DNA from: [Leptolyngbya] sp. JSC-1
GTDB lineage: Bacteria > Cyanobacteriota > Cyanobacteriia > Elainellales > Elainellaceae
DNA: 64,000 nt
Direction of reading: 5' to 3'
Assembly (NCBI GenBank): GCA_000733415.1
Contig: KL662191.1
Location: forward strand, 3,562,867-3,626,866
Shown: one piece after another, positions 16,163-25,647 of the stretch
How positions within the stretch are numbered: the first letter of the stretch is position 1
Layout: every line of letters starts with the position of its first letter
The notes under the pieces: generated by a model
Told to the model about the DNA's origin: nothing
The model's database searches: none
Seen by the model: only the letters and a program-made list of their open reading frames with translations
Program-made: the position numbers and the translations under genes

Positions 16163-19039
16163 ATGACCACCGAAATAAAAGCGAGCCAGCGAATGCTCTG
16201 GCACACCTCCGATGCAGATCGAGCGCTGGAACTGTTGCAGAGTAACCGTCAAACTGGCTTGACTGCTCAACAGGTGGCAGAACGGCAGCAGCAATATGGC
16301 CTGAACGAGCTGGAAGACACGGGCGGACGTAGCGCTTGGGTGATCTTGCTCGATCAGTTCAAAAACATCATGCTGATCATGCTGATTGCGGTAGCGATCA
16401 TCTCAGGTTTATTGGATTTTGCTGACTGGCGAGCCGGAGAACTGCCCGCAGGCGACATTCCCTTCAAAGATACGGTCGCGATTTTGGCGATTGTGATCCT
16501 CAACGGCATTCTGGGCTACATGCAGGAGAGCCGTGCTGAGAAAGCCCTAGCCGCCTTGAAAAATCTGGCCTCGCCGCGGGTTCGCGTGGTGCGGGAAGGC
16601 CGAATTAGCGAGATTGACGCTAAGGATCTGGTACCGGGGGATGTGATGCTGATGGAGGCCGGCATGCAGGTCGCAGCGGATGGTCGCTTGCTGGAAGCGA
16701 TCAACTTGCAGGTGCGAGAAGCCGCCCTCACCGGGGAAGCCCATGCCGTTAGCAAACAGGTCCACACCCAACTGCCCGAAGACACGTCCGTGGGCGACCG
16801 GACCAATATGCTGTTCCAGGGCACCGAAGTCGTTCAGGGACGCGGCACGGCACTCGTTACCAATACCGGCATGCAGACCGAGCTGGGTAAAATCGCCTCG
16901 ATGTTGCAATCGGTTGAGACTGAGCCAACGCCTTTGCAGCAGCGAATGGATCAGTTGAGTCAGGTGCTGGTCTACGGCTCGCTGGCGCTGGTGGCGGTGG
17001 TGGTCATTGCGGGGTTGATCATCTCGGGCGTCGGCAAGTTCCGCGAGCTGTTGGAAGTGTCGCTGAGTATGGCGGTGGCCGTCGTTCCAGAAGGTTTACC
17101 GGCGGTCATTACCGTAACCCTCGCCTTGGGGACCCAACGAATGGTGCGTCGCCATGCCTTGATTCGCCGTTTACCTGCTGTAGAAACCCTCGGTTCCGTT
17201 ACAACCATTTGTTCCGACAAAACGGGCACCCTGACGCAAAACAAAATGGTGGTGCAGATGGTTAGCTCAGGGAGTGGGGCCTTTCGTGTCACAGGCGAGG
17301 GTTACTGTCCCGAAGGCGAATTTCTGGTGGCCCATAGCCATACTCCGATTCAGGTTGCCAGCTATCCCGATCTCCATGCGCTGCTGTTGGCGGGAGTGTT
17401 GTGCAACGATGCGGCCTTGCAAAAAGAACAGGGCGAATGGGCGACTATTGGCGATCCCACCGAAGCAGCCTTGCTGGTGGTCGGCGCAAAGGCTGGGCTA
17501 AACCAGAGCGATTGGACCTATCGTTTACCCAGAGCAGACGAGATTTCCTTCACCTCGGAGCGGAAACGCATGAGCGTGATTCTGTCTCGCCAGCTCGAAA
17601 CCAACGGTAAAACTACTCCTGTATCTAATGCTGAGCTGCCCTTCGTCGTGGCTGATGCCCGATGGATTCTCTGCTGCAAAGGCTCACCAGAGCTGGTGTT
17701 AGAACGCTGTCAGCAGATTCAGATCGGCAAAACCGTGCAACCCCTCACCCCTGATCTGCGGCAGCAAATTCTGGAGGAAAATAACCATTTCGCCAGTCGG
17801 GGGCTGCGCGTTTTGGGACTGGCCTATCGGCCTTTGGGTACCCGTCCGCTATCAGGGGCCGAAGAAGCCAACGAGCAGGAGATGGTGTGGCTGGGGCTAA
17901 TCAGTATGCTAGATGCGCCCCGCTCTGAGGTGCGGGAGGCGGTGGCCCGCTGTCGAACTGCCGGGATTCGTCCAGTCATGATTACGGGCGATCACCAGTT
18001 GACGGCGCAGGCAATTGCGGAGGATTTAGGGATTGCCAGCCCCGGCGATGAGGTATTGACTGGGCGCGATCTAGAAAAAATGGACTTACCCGAACTACAG
18101 CAGCATGTGGATCGAGTTAGCATCTATGCTCGCGTGTCGCCCGAACATAAACTGCGAATCGTCCAGGCGCTGCAGAAACAAAACAAAATTGCGGCCATGA
18201 CGGGCGATGGTGTGAATGATGCGCCAGCTTTGAAACAGGCGGATATTGGCATTGCGATGGGCATTACCGGCACCGATGTCAGCAAAGAAGCCAGCGATAT
18301 GGTGCTGCTCGATGATAACTTTGCCACAATTGTCGCCGCCGTTGAAGAGGGTCGAGTTGTCTACACCAATATTCGTCGCTTTATCAAGTACATCTTAGGG
18401 TCCAATATCGGCGAAGTGCTGACGATTGCCGCCTCACCGCTAATTGTTGGAGCCGCCGGAGTGCCCTTGTCGCCGCTACAAATTCTCTGGATGAACCTAG
18501 TTACCGACGGTTTACCGGCTCTTGCCCTAGCTGTAGAACCCGCCGAACCCAACGTGATGCAGCGCCCGCCCCATGACCCCAGCGAAAGTATTTTTGCTCG
18601 CGGTTTAGGCTGGTACATGGTACGGATCGGGATCATTCTGGCAATTATCACAATTGTGCTGATGGCATGGGCCTATCCCTATACACAGGCTACTCCCGGC
18701 GATCCGCAACGCTGGAAGACGATGGTGTTTACCACCCTGTGTCTGGCGCAAATGGGACACGCGATGGCGATTCGCTCTAACACGCAGCTCACGGTAGAAC
18801 TGAATCCATTCACCAATCCCTTTTTGTTGATTGCGGTTGGGTTAACCACAATTTTGCAGTTGATGCTAGTTTATGTACCACCCCTGCGCGATTTCTTTGG
18901 CACCCACTACCTGAATGCCACCGAACTTGGCATTTGTATTGGCACTAGCCTATTGATGTTTGTTTGGGTGGAGCTAGAAAAACTGTTCTGCCGCTGGTAT
19001 TTTAAACGGCGACCTGGCCGCATCAATCCCGTCGATTAG
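16163..19039 (+). CDS. cation-translocating P-type ATPase, P2A (PacL/SERCA-like Ca2+) type
   Basis: This is a 958-residue P-type pump of the P2 group. The N-terminal actuator domain contains LTGEAHAVSK, TGEA replacing the classical TGES, as I recall from other cyanobacterial pumps. M4 has VVPEGLPAVIT with the ion-binding Glu, then the phosphorylated Asp is D352 in CSDKTGTLTQNKM. TGDGVNDAPALKQADIGIAMG is the hinge motif and MNLVTDGLPALAL is M6, whose Asn and Asp match SERCA ion ligands. About ten membrane helices are present. The combination favours Ca2+ export (PacL-like), though Na+/K+ or Mn2+ variants exist. The start is the ATG at 16163. It is followed 22 bp later by recF, so read-through is likely. 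Confidence 0.92.
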   Translation: MTTEIKASQRMLWHTSDADRALELLQSNRQTGLTAQQVAERQQQYGLNELEDTGGRSAWVILLDQFKNIMLIMLIAVAIISGLLDFADWRAGELPAGDIPFKDTVAILAIVILNGILGYMQESRAEKALAALKNLASPRVRVVREGRISEIDAKDLVPGDVMLMEAGMQVAADGRLLEAINLQVREAALTGEAHAVSKQVHTQLPEDTSVGDRTNMLFQGTEVVQGRGTALVTNTGMQTELGKIASMLQSVETEPTPLQQRMDQLSQVLVYGSLALVAVVVIAGLIISGVGKFRELLEVSLSMAVAVVPEGLPAVITVTLALGTQRMVRRHALIRRLPAVETLGSVTTICSDKTGTLTQNKMVVQMVSSGSGAFRVTGEGYCPEGEFLVAHSHTPIQVASYPDLHALLLAGVLCNDAALQKEQGEWATIGDPTEAALLVVGAKAGLNQSDWTYRLPRADEISFTSERKRMSVILSRQLETNGKTTPVSNAELPFVVADARWILCCKGSPELVLERCQQIQIGKTVQPLTPDLRQQILEENNHFASRGLRVLGLAYRPLGTRPLSGAEEANEQEMVWLGLISMLDAPRSEVREAVARCRTAGIRPVMITGDHQLTAQAIAEDLGIASPGDEVLTGRDLEKMDLPELQQHVDRVSIYARVSPEHKLRIVQALQKQNKIAAMTGDGVNDAPALKQADIGIAMGITGTDVSKEASDMVLLDDNFATIVAAVEEGRVVYTNIRRFIKYILGSNIGEVLTIAASPLIVGAAGVPLSPLQILWMNLVTDGLPALALAVEPAEPNVMQRPPHDPSESIFARGLGWYMVRIGIILAIITIVLMAWAYPYTQATPGDPQRWKTMVFTTLCLAQMGHAMAIRSNTQLTVELNPFTNPFLLIAVGLTTILQLMLVYVPPLRDFFGTHYLNATELGICIGTSLLMFVWVELEKLFCRWYFKRRPGRINPVD

Positions 19040-19061
19040 GCCGCCTGATCCAATCATTGGC

Positions 19062-20207
19062 ATGTATCTCAAAACCCTCCATCTGAAGCAGTTTCGCAAC
19101 TATCACGACCAGCAGGTGGAGTTTGTTGCGCCCAAAACAATTCTGGTGGGAGATAATGCCCAGGGCAAGTCGAATCTGCTAGAGGCCGTAGAACTGTTGG
19201 CGACGCTGCGCTCCCATCGAGCTTTGCGGGATCGCGATTTGGTACTAGATGGGGAACAGGTTGGGCAGATTCAGGCGACGCTGGAACGACATGAGTCTCC
19301 CGTGGACCTGGCTTTAACCCTGCGCAGCAACGGACGCCGCACCGTCAGCCTCAATGGCGAAACCCTGCGCCGCCAGCTTGATTTTCTGGGTGTACTCAAT
19401 GCCGTGCAGTTTTCCAGCCTGGATCTGGAACTGGTGCGAGGCAGTCCGGGAGAGCGACGCAACTGGCTCGATACTCTCCTGACCCAGCTCGAACCAGTGT
19501 ATGCCTACATTTTGCAGCAGTACAACACCGTACTCCGGCAGCGCAATGCCCTACTGAAACAACAGCGCCTTGACGATCTGGCCCTTCCTGCCAACGCTCC
19601 GCCCCACTCAGAAGCCGACCTGACCCAACTGGCAATTTGGGACGCCCAGCTGGCCGCGATTGGCGCGCGTGTCATCCGCCGTCGCAGTCGGGTGATCGAA
19701 CGCTTGGCTCCCTTAGCTCAATCCTGGCATCAGGCCATCAGCAACAGCACCGAGCAGCTAGAGATTCGCTATGCGCCGAATGTGACCATCACAGAAGATG
19801 ATCCGGCATTAATTCAAGAGGCATTCCTCGATAAATTGCAGCGACGAGCCGTAGCCGAACAGCATCAGGGCACCACGCTGGTCGGCCCCCACCGAGACGA
19901 AGTGGAATTCATCATCAACCAAACCCCAGCCCGCCAGTACGGTTCCCAAGGCCAGCAGCGCACCCTTGTTTTGGCGCTGAAGCTGGCAGAACTGAAATTG
20001 ATCGAAGCCGTAATCGGCGAACCTCCGCTGCTGCTGTTGGACGATGTCTTGGCAGAACTTGACCTGAACCGGCAAAATAAATTATTGGAAACGATCCAGG
20101 ATCACTTTCAAACCCTGATTACCACCACCCATTTGGGAGCCTTTGACGCCCAGTGGTTAAAATCCTCGCAAATCTTGACAGTAAAAGCTGGCCAAATTCA
20201 AGTCTGA
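19062..20207 (+). CDS. recF: DNA replication/repair protein RecF
   Basis: RecF is an SMC-like ATPase that helps load RecA at single-strand gaps and restarts replication. The 381-residue length is normal. The Walker A motif is G30-N38 (GDNAQGKSN) after the typical start LHLKQFRNYHDQQVEF. The ABC-type signature SQGQQRTLVLALKLAEL and Walker B PPLLLLDDVLAELD follow at the C-terminal half, with TTTHLG after them. The ATG at 19062 is 22 bp after the ATPase gene. There is no dnaA, dnaN or gyrB next to it; separation of recF from those genes is usual in cyanobacteria. Confidence 0.96.
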   Translation: MYLKTLHLKQFRNYHDQQVEFVAPKTILVGDNAQGKSNLLEAVELLATLRSHRALRDRDLVLDGEQVGQIQATLERHESPVDLALTLRSNGRRTVSLNGETLRRQLDFLGVLNAVQFSSLDLELVRGSPGERRNWLDTLLTQLEPVYAYILQQYNTVLRQRNALLKQQRLDDLALPANAPPHSEADLTQLAIWDAQLAAIGARVIRRRSRVIERLAPLAQSWHQAISNSTEQLEIRYAPNVTITEDDPALIQEAFLDKLQRRAVAEQHQGTTLVGPHRDEVEFIINQTPARQYGSQGQQRTLVLALKLAELKLIEAVIGEPPLLLLDDVLAELDLNRQNKLLETIQDHFQTLITTTHLGAFDAQWLKSSQILTVKAGQIQV

Positions 20208-20340
20208 AGCAGAGTTAGAATAAAACGTGAATATGGAATTGAGCTTGAATCAAATGAAAATATGAATGAAAATATGAATACGAAATGATTGGATTTACTG
20301 AATAGATTTCCCAATCAACCCAGCCTAACTTGAGGTAATC

Positions 20341-20772
20341 ATGCGGTTCAGAAATCGACAAGCAGATGGAGAACTACCAGAGGTCAATCTGGTGCCGATG
20401 ATGGATGTATTAATGACGGTCTTGACCTTTTTCATCATCGTCTCAATGACCTTGACCGGACGGCAAATCGCCAATGTCACCTTGCCCCAAACCGATGGAG
20501 CAGGGGTCAAAACCGAGAACGAGGACAAGGCATCTCTGGTGATTGGCTTGAACTCAGAAAATCAGATTGTCCTGGAAGACAACGTGATTGATACCAATCA
20601 GCTCTCTAATGCGATGCAGACATTTTACACCGAGCATCCTGATGGAGTTGTGCTGCTGAAAGCTGATCGCAACCTAGATTACAGCAAGGTGGTGCAGTTA
20701 CTCAAAACCATGCGGGACATTGGCGGCGATCGGGTTTCGTTAGCAATTGAACGCCAACCCGAATTGGATTAA
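20341..20772 (+). CDS. exbD: biopolymer transport protein ExbD
   Basis: ExbD is the proton-channel partner of ExbB that energises TonB-type transport. The 143-residue protein has the family layout: a short basic N-terminus, LVPMMDVLMTVLTFFIIVSMTL as the single membrane helix with the essential Asp near its start, and a periplasmic domain (VIGLNSENQIVLEDN; VVLLKADRNLDYSKVVQLL). No exbB is next to it, so the ExbB partner must lie elsewhere. The ATG is at 20341. The 3' end overlaps the first repeat of a Pho-box-like site for pstS. A TonB-like proline-rich gene follows at 22043. Confidence 0.9.
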   Translation: MRFRNRQADGELPEVNLVPMMDVLMTVLTFFIIVSMTLTGRQIANVTLPQTDGAGVKTENEDKASLVIGLNSENQIVLEDNVIDTNQLSNAMQTFYTEHPDGVVLLKADRNLDYSKVVQLLKTMRDIGGDRVSLAIERQPELD

Positions 20773-20797
20773 CCAAACCATAACCTGAACTTAACGC
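20768..20797 (+). promoter_or_regulatory. putative Pho box (SphR/PhoB site) upstream of pstS
   Basis: Three 8-bp direct repeats sit at exact 11-bp spacing: attaacca (20768-20775), cataacct (20779-20786) and cttaacgc (20790-20797). The cyanobacterial Pho box is three PyTTAAPyPy(T/A) units separated by 3 bp. Each copy has one or two mismatches. The site starts inside the exbD stop region and is 95 bp before the pstS ATG, a plausible promoter position. Confidence 0.6.
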
Positions 20798-20891
20798 TTT
20801 TATCTTTCTTCATATCACCATTTCTTAATCCTCATCCGTTACGGTGTCAGTGGCGAAACGTACTTATCTGATGCACCAAGGAGTGTAACGT

Positions 20892-21914
20892 ATGGTGGCG
20901 AACGGAGTTCGAGGCAAATTAAGCCGATTCACTCTGTTTGTGGCGGCTGGAGCGATTGCAGCAACCCTTGCTTCCGTCCCCGCAGTATTTTCTCAAGGAA
21001 CTTCAACAATTAAAATCGACGGTTCGAGTACCGTCTTTCCGATTACAGAAGCGATGGCTGAAGAATTCCAGGCCGCCAATCGGGGCGTTAACGTCACCGT
21101 TGGGATTTCCGGTACGGGCGGTGGGTTTGAAAAGTTCTGCAATGGCGAAACCGATATTTCTAACGCTTCTCGCCCGATCAAATCCTCTGAAATGGAGGCG
21201 TGCAAGGCGGCTGGCATCGAGTACATGGAATTGCCCATCGCCTACGATGCTCTGACCGTGGTGGTTAATCCTCGCAATAGCTGGGCTTCTAGCTTGACGG
21301 TGGAAGAGCTAAAAGCGATGTGGGAACCGGCGGCCCAGGGCAAAATCACCAACTGGAATCAGGTGCGGTCCAGCTTCCCCGATGCCCCGCTGAAGCTGTT
21401 TGGCCCTGGCACTGACTCTGGCACATTTGACTACTTCACGGAGGCAATTGTTGGCGAATCGAAAGCCAGCCGAGCCGACTACACCGCCAGCGAAGATGAC
21501 AACGTGCTGGTGCAGGGCGTGTCCCGTGATGAAAATGCGCTTGGCTATTTTGGCTTTGCCTACTACGAGCAAAACAAGCAGCGCATCAAGTCGGTTCCGA
21601 TCGACAGTGGCGATGGTCCGGTAGCTCCCAGCCGCGAAACGGTAGAGGACGGTACCTATCAGCCCCTGTCGCGGCCGCTGTTTATCTATGTCAGCAAGCA
21701 GGCAGCTGAACGGCCAGAAGTGCGCAACTTTATTGATTTCTATCTCAGCAGCACCGACTTGGTCACAGAGGTGGGTTACGTCCCTCTGCCCAGCGAAGCC
21801 TATGAGCTAGCGAAGCAAAATTTCCAAGCCGGCAAGGTCGGCAGCGTTTTTGCCAATCGGGAAACCGTAGGCGTCAGAATTCCGGATCTGCTGCGGCTAG
21901 AGGGCCAGCAGTAA
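20892..21914 (+). CDS. pstS: phosphate ABC transporter substrate-binding protein, PstS/SphX family
   Basis: This is the periplasmic phosphate-binding protein of the high-affinity Pst system. The 340 residues start with a signal peptide (about residues 1-35, cleaved near VFSQGTS). KIDGSSTVFPITEAMAE opens the mature protein, and GISGTGGGFEKFCNGETDISNASRPI and FGPGTDSGTFDYF are the phosphate-contacting blocks of the PstS fold. The ATG at 20892 has AGGAG 8 bp upstream. No pstCAB genes follow; stand-alone, phosphate-regulated copies of SphX type are common in cyanobacteria. A Pho-box-like triple repeat lies 95 bp upstream, so induction by phosphate starvation is likely. Confidence 0.93.
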   Translation: MVANGVRGKLSRFTLFVAAGAIAATLASVPAVFSQGTSTIKIDGSSTVFPITEAMAEEFQAANRGVNVTVGISGTGGGFEKFCNGETDISNASRPIKSSEMEACKAAGIEYMELPIAYDALTVVVNPRNSWASSLTVEELKAMWEPAAQGKITNWNQVRSSFPDAPLKLFGPGTDSGTFDYFTEAIVGESKASRADYTASEDDNVLVQGVSRDENALGYFGFAYYEQNKQRIKSVPIDSGDGPVAPSRETVEDGTYQPLSRPLFIYVSKQAAERPEVRNFIDFYLSSTDLVTEVGYVPLPSEAYELAKQNFQAGKVGSVFANRETVGVRIPDLLRLEGQQ

Positions 21915-22042
21915 GCGCTGAGGCACCGCTAGTTCAGGGATGCATTAACCAGCTGACTAAATTCATCAATTGAACCAATTGAGTCAATTCCAACTCTTGG
22001 GGCAGCAATTTGTCCCAAGGGTTTTCTATGGAGGCATGTGCT

Positions 22043-22867
22043 ATGAAATCTCTACTCACATTTGTCGCCCATCCGATGGTAGCCCTGTCTCTTCTCCTGC
22101 ATGGATTGCTGCTGGCGATGCCTCTGCCACCCGCACCGGAACCAATCCCTGAAGAAGAGCCAGAACAGGAAGAAGTCCAAATTTCTAGCTTAAAGTCCCT
22201 GACCCGGCCTGCCCCCAAGCCAACGCCTACCCCAGTGGCAACACCTACCCCCCTACAGCCCAAACCGCCAGTGCAGAAACCTGTTGTGGCTCGCCCACCA
22301 GTTCCTCCTCCAGTTCCCACACCAACTCCCATAGCGCCGTCTCCCATGCCCACACCGACCGTGGCTGCCACCCCTACTCCCGTCGCGACGCCTGCTGTCG
22401 AAGCTAGCCCTTCCCCCGAAGCAGACCAGGAATTGCAGGATTTTTTAGGCCAGTTTCAAAGCAGCATCGGTGGTGTTGGAGCCGACGAAACGGCTGGACT
22501 CGGCATCCCTTATTATCTGTTTCAGCAGCCAGAGCTATTTTTTACACTAGATAGCCTAGCAGCAGCCGACAGCAATGGCACAGAACCGGTCAGGGTGGAT
22601 GGAATTGACGACATTTTGTGGGCATCGCGCAAGCGACCAGATGCTGTTTACCAGGAATTGCAAATTCTATTCGAGGGCTTCAGCTTCACTGAGGCTGGTG
22701 AATATGGAGGTGGAACACTTTATCAGGTCACCAAAGGCAGCACCGTTCGCTTTATCAACCTAATTCAATCCACTGATCGGACTGCCACCTTTGTTGTGAT
22801 TTGGAATCGCGATCCCAATGTTCCAGCCGCGACAGCAACCATGCCAGTCCCAGCCGCCGCTCAGTAG
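22043..22867 (+). CDS. TonB-like proline-rich envelope protein with unknown C-terminal domain
   Basis: The 274-residue protein starts at the ATG at 22043, 8 bp after GGAGG (22030-22034). It has the layout of TonB: a short cytoplasmic start, one membrane helix (MVALSLLLHGLLLAMP), then an acidic and a long proline-rich linker (PEEEPEQEEVQ; repeated TPTPVATP and PPVPTPTP) spanning the periplasm. The C-terminal 130 residues (IPYYLFQQPELFFTL; GIDDILWASRK; VTKGSTVRFINLIQ) do not show the TonB_C pattern I would expect. exbD lies 1.3 kb upstream, which supports a link with an ExbB/ExbD motor, but that is inference. It could be a divergent TonB or a structural envelope protein. Confidence 0.6.
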   Translation: MKSLLTFVAHPMVALSLLLHGLLLAMPLPPAPEPIPEEEPEQEEVQISSLKSLTRPAPKPTPTPVATPTPLQPKPPVQKPVVARPPVPPPVPTPTPIAPSPMPTPTVAATPTPVATPAVEASPSPEADQELQDFLGQFQSSIGGVGADETAGLGIPYYLFQQPELFFTLDSLAAADSNGTEPVRVDGIDDILWASRKRPDAVYQELQILFEGFSFTEAGEYGGGTLYQVTKGSTVRFINLIQSTDRTATFVVIWNRDPNVPAATATMPVPAAAQ

Positions 22868-22962
22868 CTTGACACTTCTTCTGCCGCAACTAGGTGCAAA
22901 ATGGCAAGAGACGCTAAATTATTACGTAGGTCGTCTTGAGCTTGGCTTGAAAATGCGGCGGT

Positions 22963-23664
22963 ATGAGCCTTAAACTTCTCCGTTTCTTCCACCCAGCCCG
23001 ACTCCGTGTAGTCTGCTTCGCATCTGTGCTGTCAATTTTGCCAGTACAGTCACTTAATGCGTCGCCACCAGATCCCAATTCGTTCCCTGCAACGCCGACG
23101 ATTCAAAATTCACCGCATCTGCCCATTCATCCAATCAGCAGTACTCCAGCTTCTACTGCCAATTTTGTCCCCCAGAACGTCCTAGACGCGGCCAATCGGC
23201 TGGCAGCAACTACTGTTCCTCCCTTGCCAGGGCTGGGCTATGCCGATCGGTTTTTACCTGCGCCTGACCTGCGAGCCAATACCCGCCTGGTAATTAGGCT
23301 AAACGAGCGGCGCGTGTATGTTTATCAAAAAAATCAGGTTGCTACCAGCTTTCCGGTAGCGATTGGACGCGACGGCTGGGAAACACCCGTGGGGCAGCAT
23401 CAGGTCATCCAAATGCTGCATGATCCGATTTGGGAGCATCCCTTTACCGGCGAACGGGTTCCTCCAGGCCGCAATAATCCTTTAGGGGCACGCTGGATTG
23501 GCTTCTGGACCGATGGCACTAACTATATCGGCTTTCACGGCACACCCAATGAGGAAACCGTCGGGCGGCCCGCGTCCCACGGCTGCGTTCGCATGTACAA
23601 CCGAGATGTAATTAAACTATTCGAGATGGTGAAAATCGGCACTCCGGTTGAGGTCATCCCCTGA
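22963..23664 (+). CDS. L,D-transpeptidase (YkuD domain)
   Basis: YkuD enzymes make 3-3 cross-links or attach proteins to peptidoglycan. The 233-residue protein has an N-terminal signal peptide or anchor (FASVLSILPVQSLNA), a Pro/Ser-rich stretch to about residue 70 and a catalytic domain from about 105. The active-site motif is H192 (GFHGTPN) and H206-G-C208 (SHGCVRMYNRD), with C208 the nucleophile. The domain opens with TRLVIRLNERRVYVYQ, typical of the family. It is a single gene between the TonB-like protein and the DUF1089 gene. The ATG is at 22963. Confidence 0.94.
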   Translation: MSLKLLRFFHPARLRVVCFASVLSILPVQSLNASPPDPNSFPATPTIQNSPHLPIHPISSTPASTANFVPQNVLDAANRLAATTVPPLPGLGYADRFLPAPDLRANTRLVIRLNERRVYVYQKNQVATSFPVAIGRDGWETPVGQHQVIQMLHDPIWEHPFTGERVPPGRNNPLGARWIGFWTDGTNYIGFHGTPNEETVGRPASHGCVRMYNRDVIKLFEMVKIGTPVEVIP

Positions 23665-23779
23665 TGTTCCCTACGTTTTCGTGATACAGATGACCGGAAT
23701 TCTTCACCGTTCCATACCTCAGCAAATCAATTGAATCAGAGGCAACAGTCGATTCGAATGCAAGCAAGGGAGAGAAGCA

Positions 23780-24361
23780 ATGGATCGAACCGTGATGTGG
23801 ATGCAGTGGAACAACTTAGGGATGGAACAACTACATATCGAGAATAATCAGAATGGCATTACGGCTGATAGCGTAGTGGTTGGAGTAAAGGATGGTAAAC
23901 CATTTAGAACACGCTATCAAATTGATACCGATCAGGATTGGCAGGTACGAAAACTGCAAATTGAATTGCTCAATACAGGTGGAACGGGGTTAACCATTCA
24001 TTCAGACAAAGAAGGACAGTGGTGGCAAAACAGCGATCAGCCGATTCCACAGCTAGGCGGTTGCCTTGATGTTGATTTATCAGCAACGCCCTTTACCAAT
24101 ACGTTGGCTATTCGACGGTTGGCCTTGCAACCCGGAGACTCCTGCGATCTGACTGTGGTTTATGTTGCCGTTCCAGAAATGCAGGTCCGAGCTGTGCCAC
24201 AACGCTACACCTGTTTGGAGATTAATTCCCAGGGTGGCATTTATCGTTATGAAGCCCTGACGCGAAACTTTTCGGTCGATCTCCTGGTTGACCGCGATGG
24301 GCTCGTGATTGAATATCCCCAAACGTTCCGTCGAATTTGGTCGGTTGAAGAACCACGTTAA
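23780..24361 (+). CDS. putative glycolipid-binding protein (DUF1089)
   Basis: The 193-residue soluble protein matches the DUF1089 family (PF06475) as I recall it. The blocks TADSVVVGVKDGKPFRTRYQI, DWQVRKLQIEL, LDVDLSATPFTNTLAIRRL and GLVIEYPQTFRRIW are in the expected order and at the expected length. A glycolipid-binding role has been proposed for the family by structural similarity to lipoprotein carriers of mycobacteria; it is not proven. There is no signal peptide, so it is likely cytoplasmic. The ATG at 23780 follows GGGAGAG. The next gene, threonine aldolase, is 58 bp downstream in the same direction. Confidence 0.8.
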   Translation: MDRTVMWMQWNNLGMEQLHIENNQNGITADSVVVGVKDGKPFRTRYQIDTDQDWQVRKLQIELLNTGGTGLTIHSDKEGQWWQNSDQPIPQLGGCLDVDLSATPFTNTLAIRRLALQPGDSCDLTVVYVAVPEMQVRAVPQRYTCLEINSQGGIYRYEALTRNFSVDLLVDRDGLVIEYPQTFRRIWSVEEPR

Positions 24362-24418
24362 TCTTTAAGAAATTCGTTTTTGGATTCAGCTCTAAACTCA
24401 ACTTCTAATCAAACAAAC

Positions 24419-25471
24419 ATGAATTTAACCCCAGATCTACCAGAACAGTTCGCCAGCGATAACTATTCTGGCATTTGTCCAGAAGCACTCGACTACATGC
24501 TGAAGGCCAATTACGGCAGTGCACCCGCCTATGGAGATGACTACTGGACGCAACGAGCCGCCGATCAGTTTCGAGAATTATTCCAAATCGACTGCGAAGT
24601 CTTTTTCGTGTTCAACGGTACCGCTGCTAATTCGCTCGCCTTGGCTGCCCTCTGTCAGTCCTACCACAGCGTTGTGTGTCATGAAACAGCCCATATCGAA
24701 ACCGATGAATGTGGTGCACCTGAATTTGCTTCGAATGGCTCCAAGCTTCTGTTGGGCAAGGGCGAAAACGGCAAACTCACACCTGCTGCGATCGAAACTA
24801 TCGTGCAAAAACGCACGGATATTCACTATCCCAAGCCCAAGGTGATCAGCCTCACCCAAGCCACCGAGCTAGGCACACTCTACACTATTGATGAACTGCT
24901 GGCGATTCGAGCCATTGCCGACCGCTATCAGCTCCGCATTCACATGGATGGTGCCCGGTTCGCCAATGCCGTAGCCGCGATGAACGTCACGCCCGCTGAA
25001 CTGACCTGGAAATGTGGCGTCGATGTGCTGTGCTTTTGCGGCACCAAAAACGGCATGGCAGTTGGTGAAGCAATTATTTTTTTCGACAAAGCACTGGCCG
25101 AAGATTTTGCCTATCGCTGCAAACAGGCCGGTCAGCTTGCTTCTAAAATGCGGTTTATCTCGGCTCCCTGGGTTGGGTTGCTGGAAACTGGAGCTTGGTT
25201 GCATAACGCTGATCATGCCAATCAGTGCGCAGCTTACCTAGAGCACAAGCTGCTGCAAATTCCAGGTGTGCAGATTCTGTTTCCAAGAGAAGCTAACGCG
25301 GTTTTCGTCAAACTACCCGAAGCGGTGATTGCAGCACTGCGGGCTAAAAACTGGCTGTTTTATACCTTCATTGGCAACGAAGGGATCCGGTTCATGTGCT
25401 CTTGGGCCACGACACCAGCTCGGATTGACGAACTGGTGCAAGACTTAGAACAGACGATGTGCAATTCGTAG
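24419..25471 (+). CDS. low-specificity L-threonine aldolase (beta-eliminating lyase family)
   Basis: This PLP enzyme of fold type I cleaves threonine and allo-threonine to glycine and acetaldehyde. The 350-residue protein uses the ATG at 24419; the TTG at 24380 upstream is less likely. SDNYSGICPEALDYMLKAN opens the domain. HETAHIETDECGAPEF matches the substrate-side block, IHMDGARFANAVAAM the PLP-stacking segment, and CFCGTKNGMAVGEAI carries the Schiff-base Lys. Length and motif order fit the LtaE/GLY1 group, though a related aromatic or allo-specific aldolase cannot be excluded. It follows the DUF1089 gene by 57 bp. Confidence 0.9.
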   Translation: MNLTPDLPEQFASDNYSGICPEALDYMLKANYGSAPAYGDDYWTQRAADQFRELFQIDCEVFFVFNGTAANSLALAALCQSYHSVVCHETAHIETDECGAPEFASNGSKLLLGKGENGKLTPAAIETIVQKRTDIHYPKPKVISLTQATELGTLYTIDELLAIRAIADRYQLRIHMDGARFANAVAAMNVTPAELTWKCGVDVLCFCGTKNGMAVGEAIIFFDKALAEDFAYRCKQAGQLASKMRFISAPWVGLLETGAWLHNADHANQCAAYLEHKLLQIPGVQILFPREANAVFVKLPEAVIAALRAKNWLFYTFIGNEGIRFMCSWATTPARIDELVQDLEQTMCNS

Positions 25472-25647
25472 GTTGTAATTCATCATCAGGTTCGGGAAAC
25501 GCCAATGTAGAGGTAGAGAACTCTACAACTGGCATTACGTTAATACCAGTAGGATATAGCTGTGAACTAAATTTCTGCAAATAATTTTGCAAATGATTTG
25601 TAGAATTTGCAAAATCCACCGCTGAAAACTCAATCAGGAGAGCGCTC

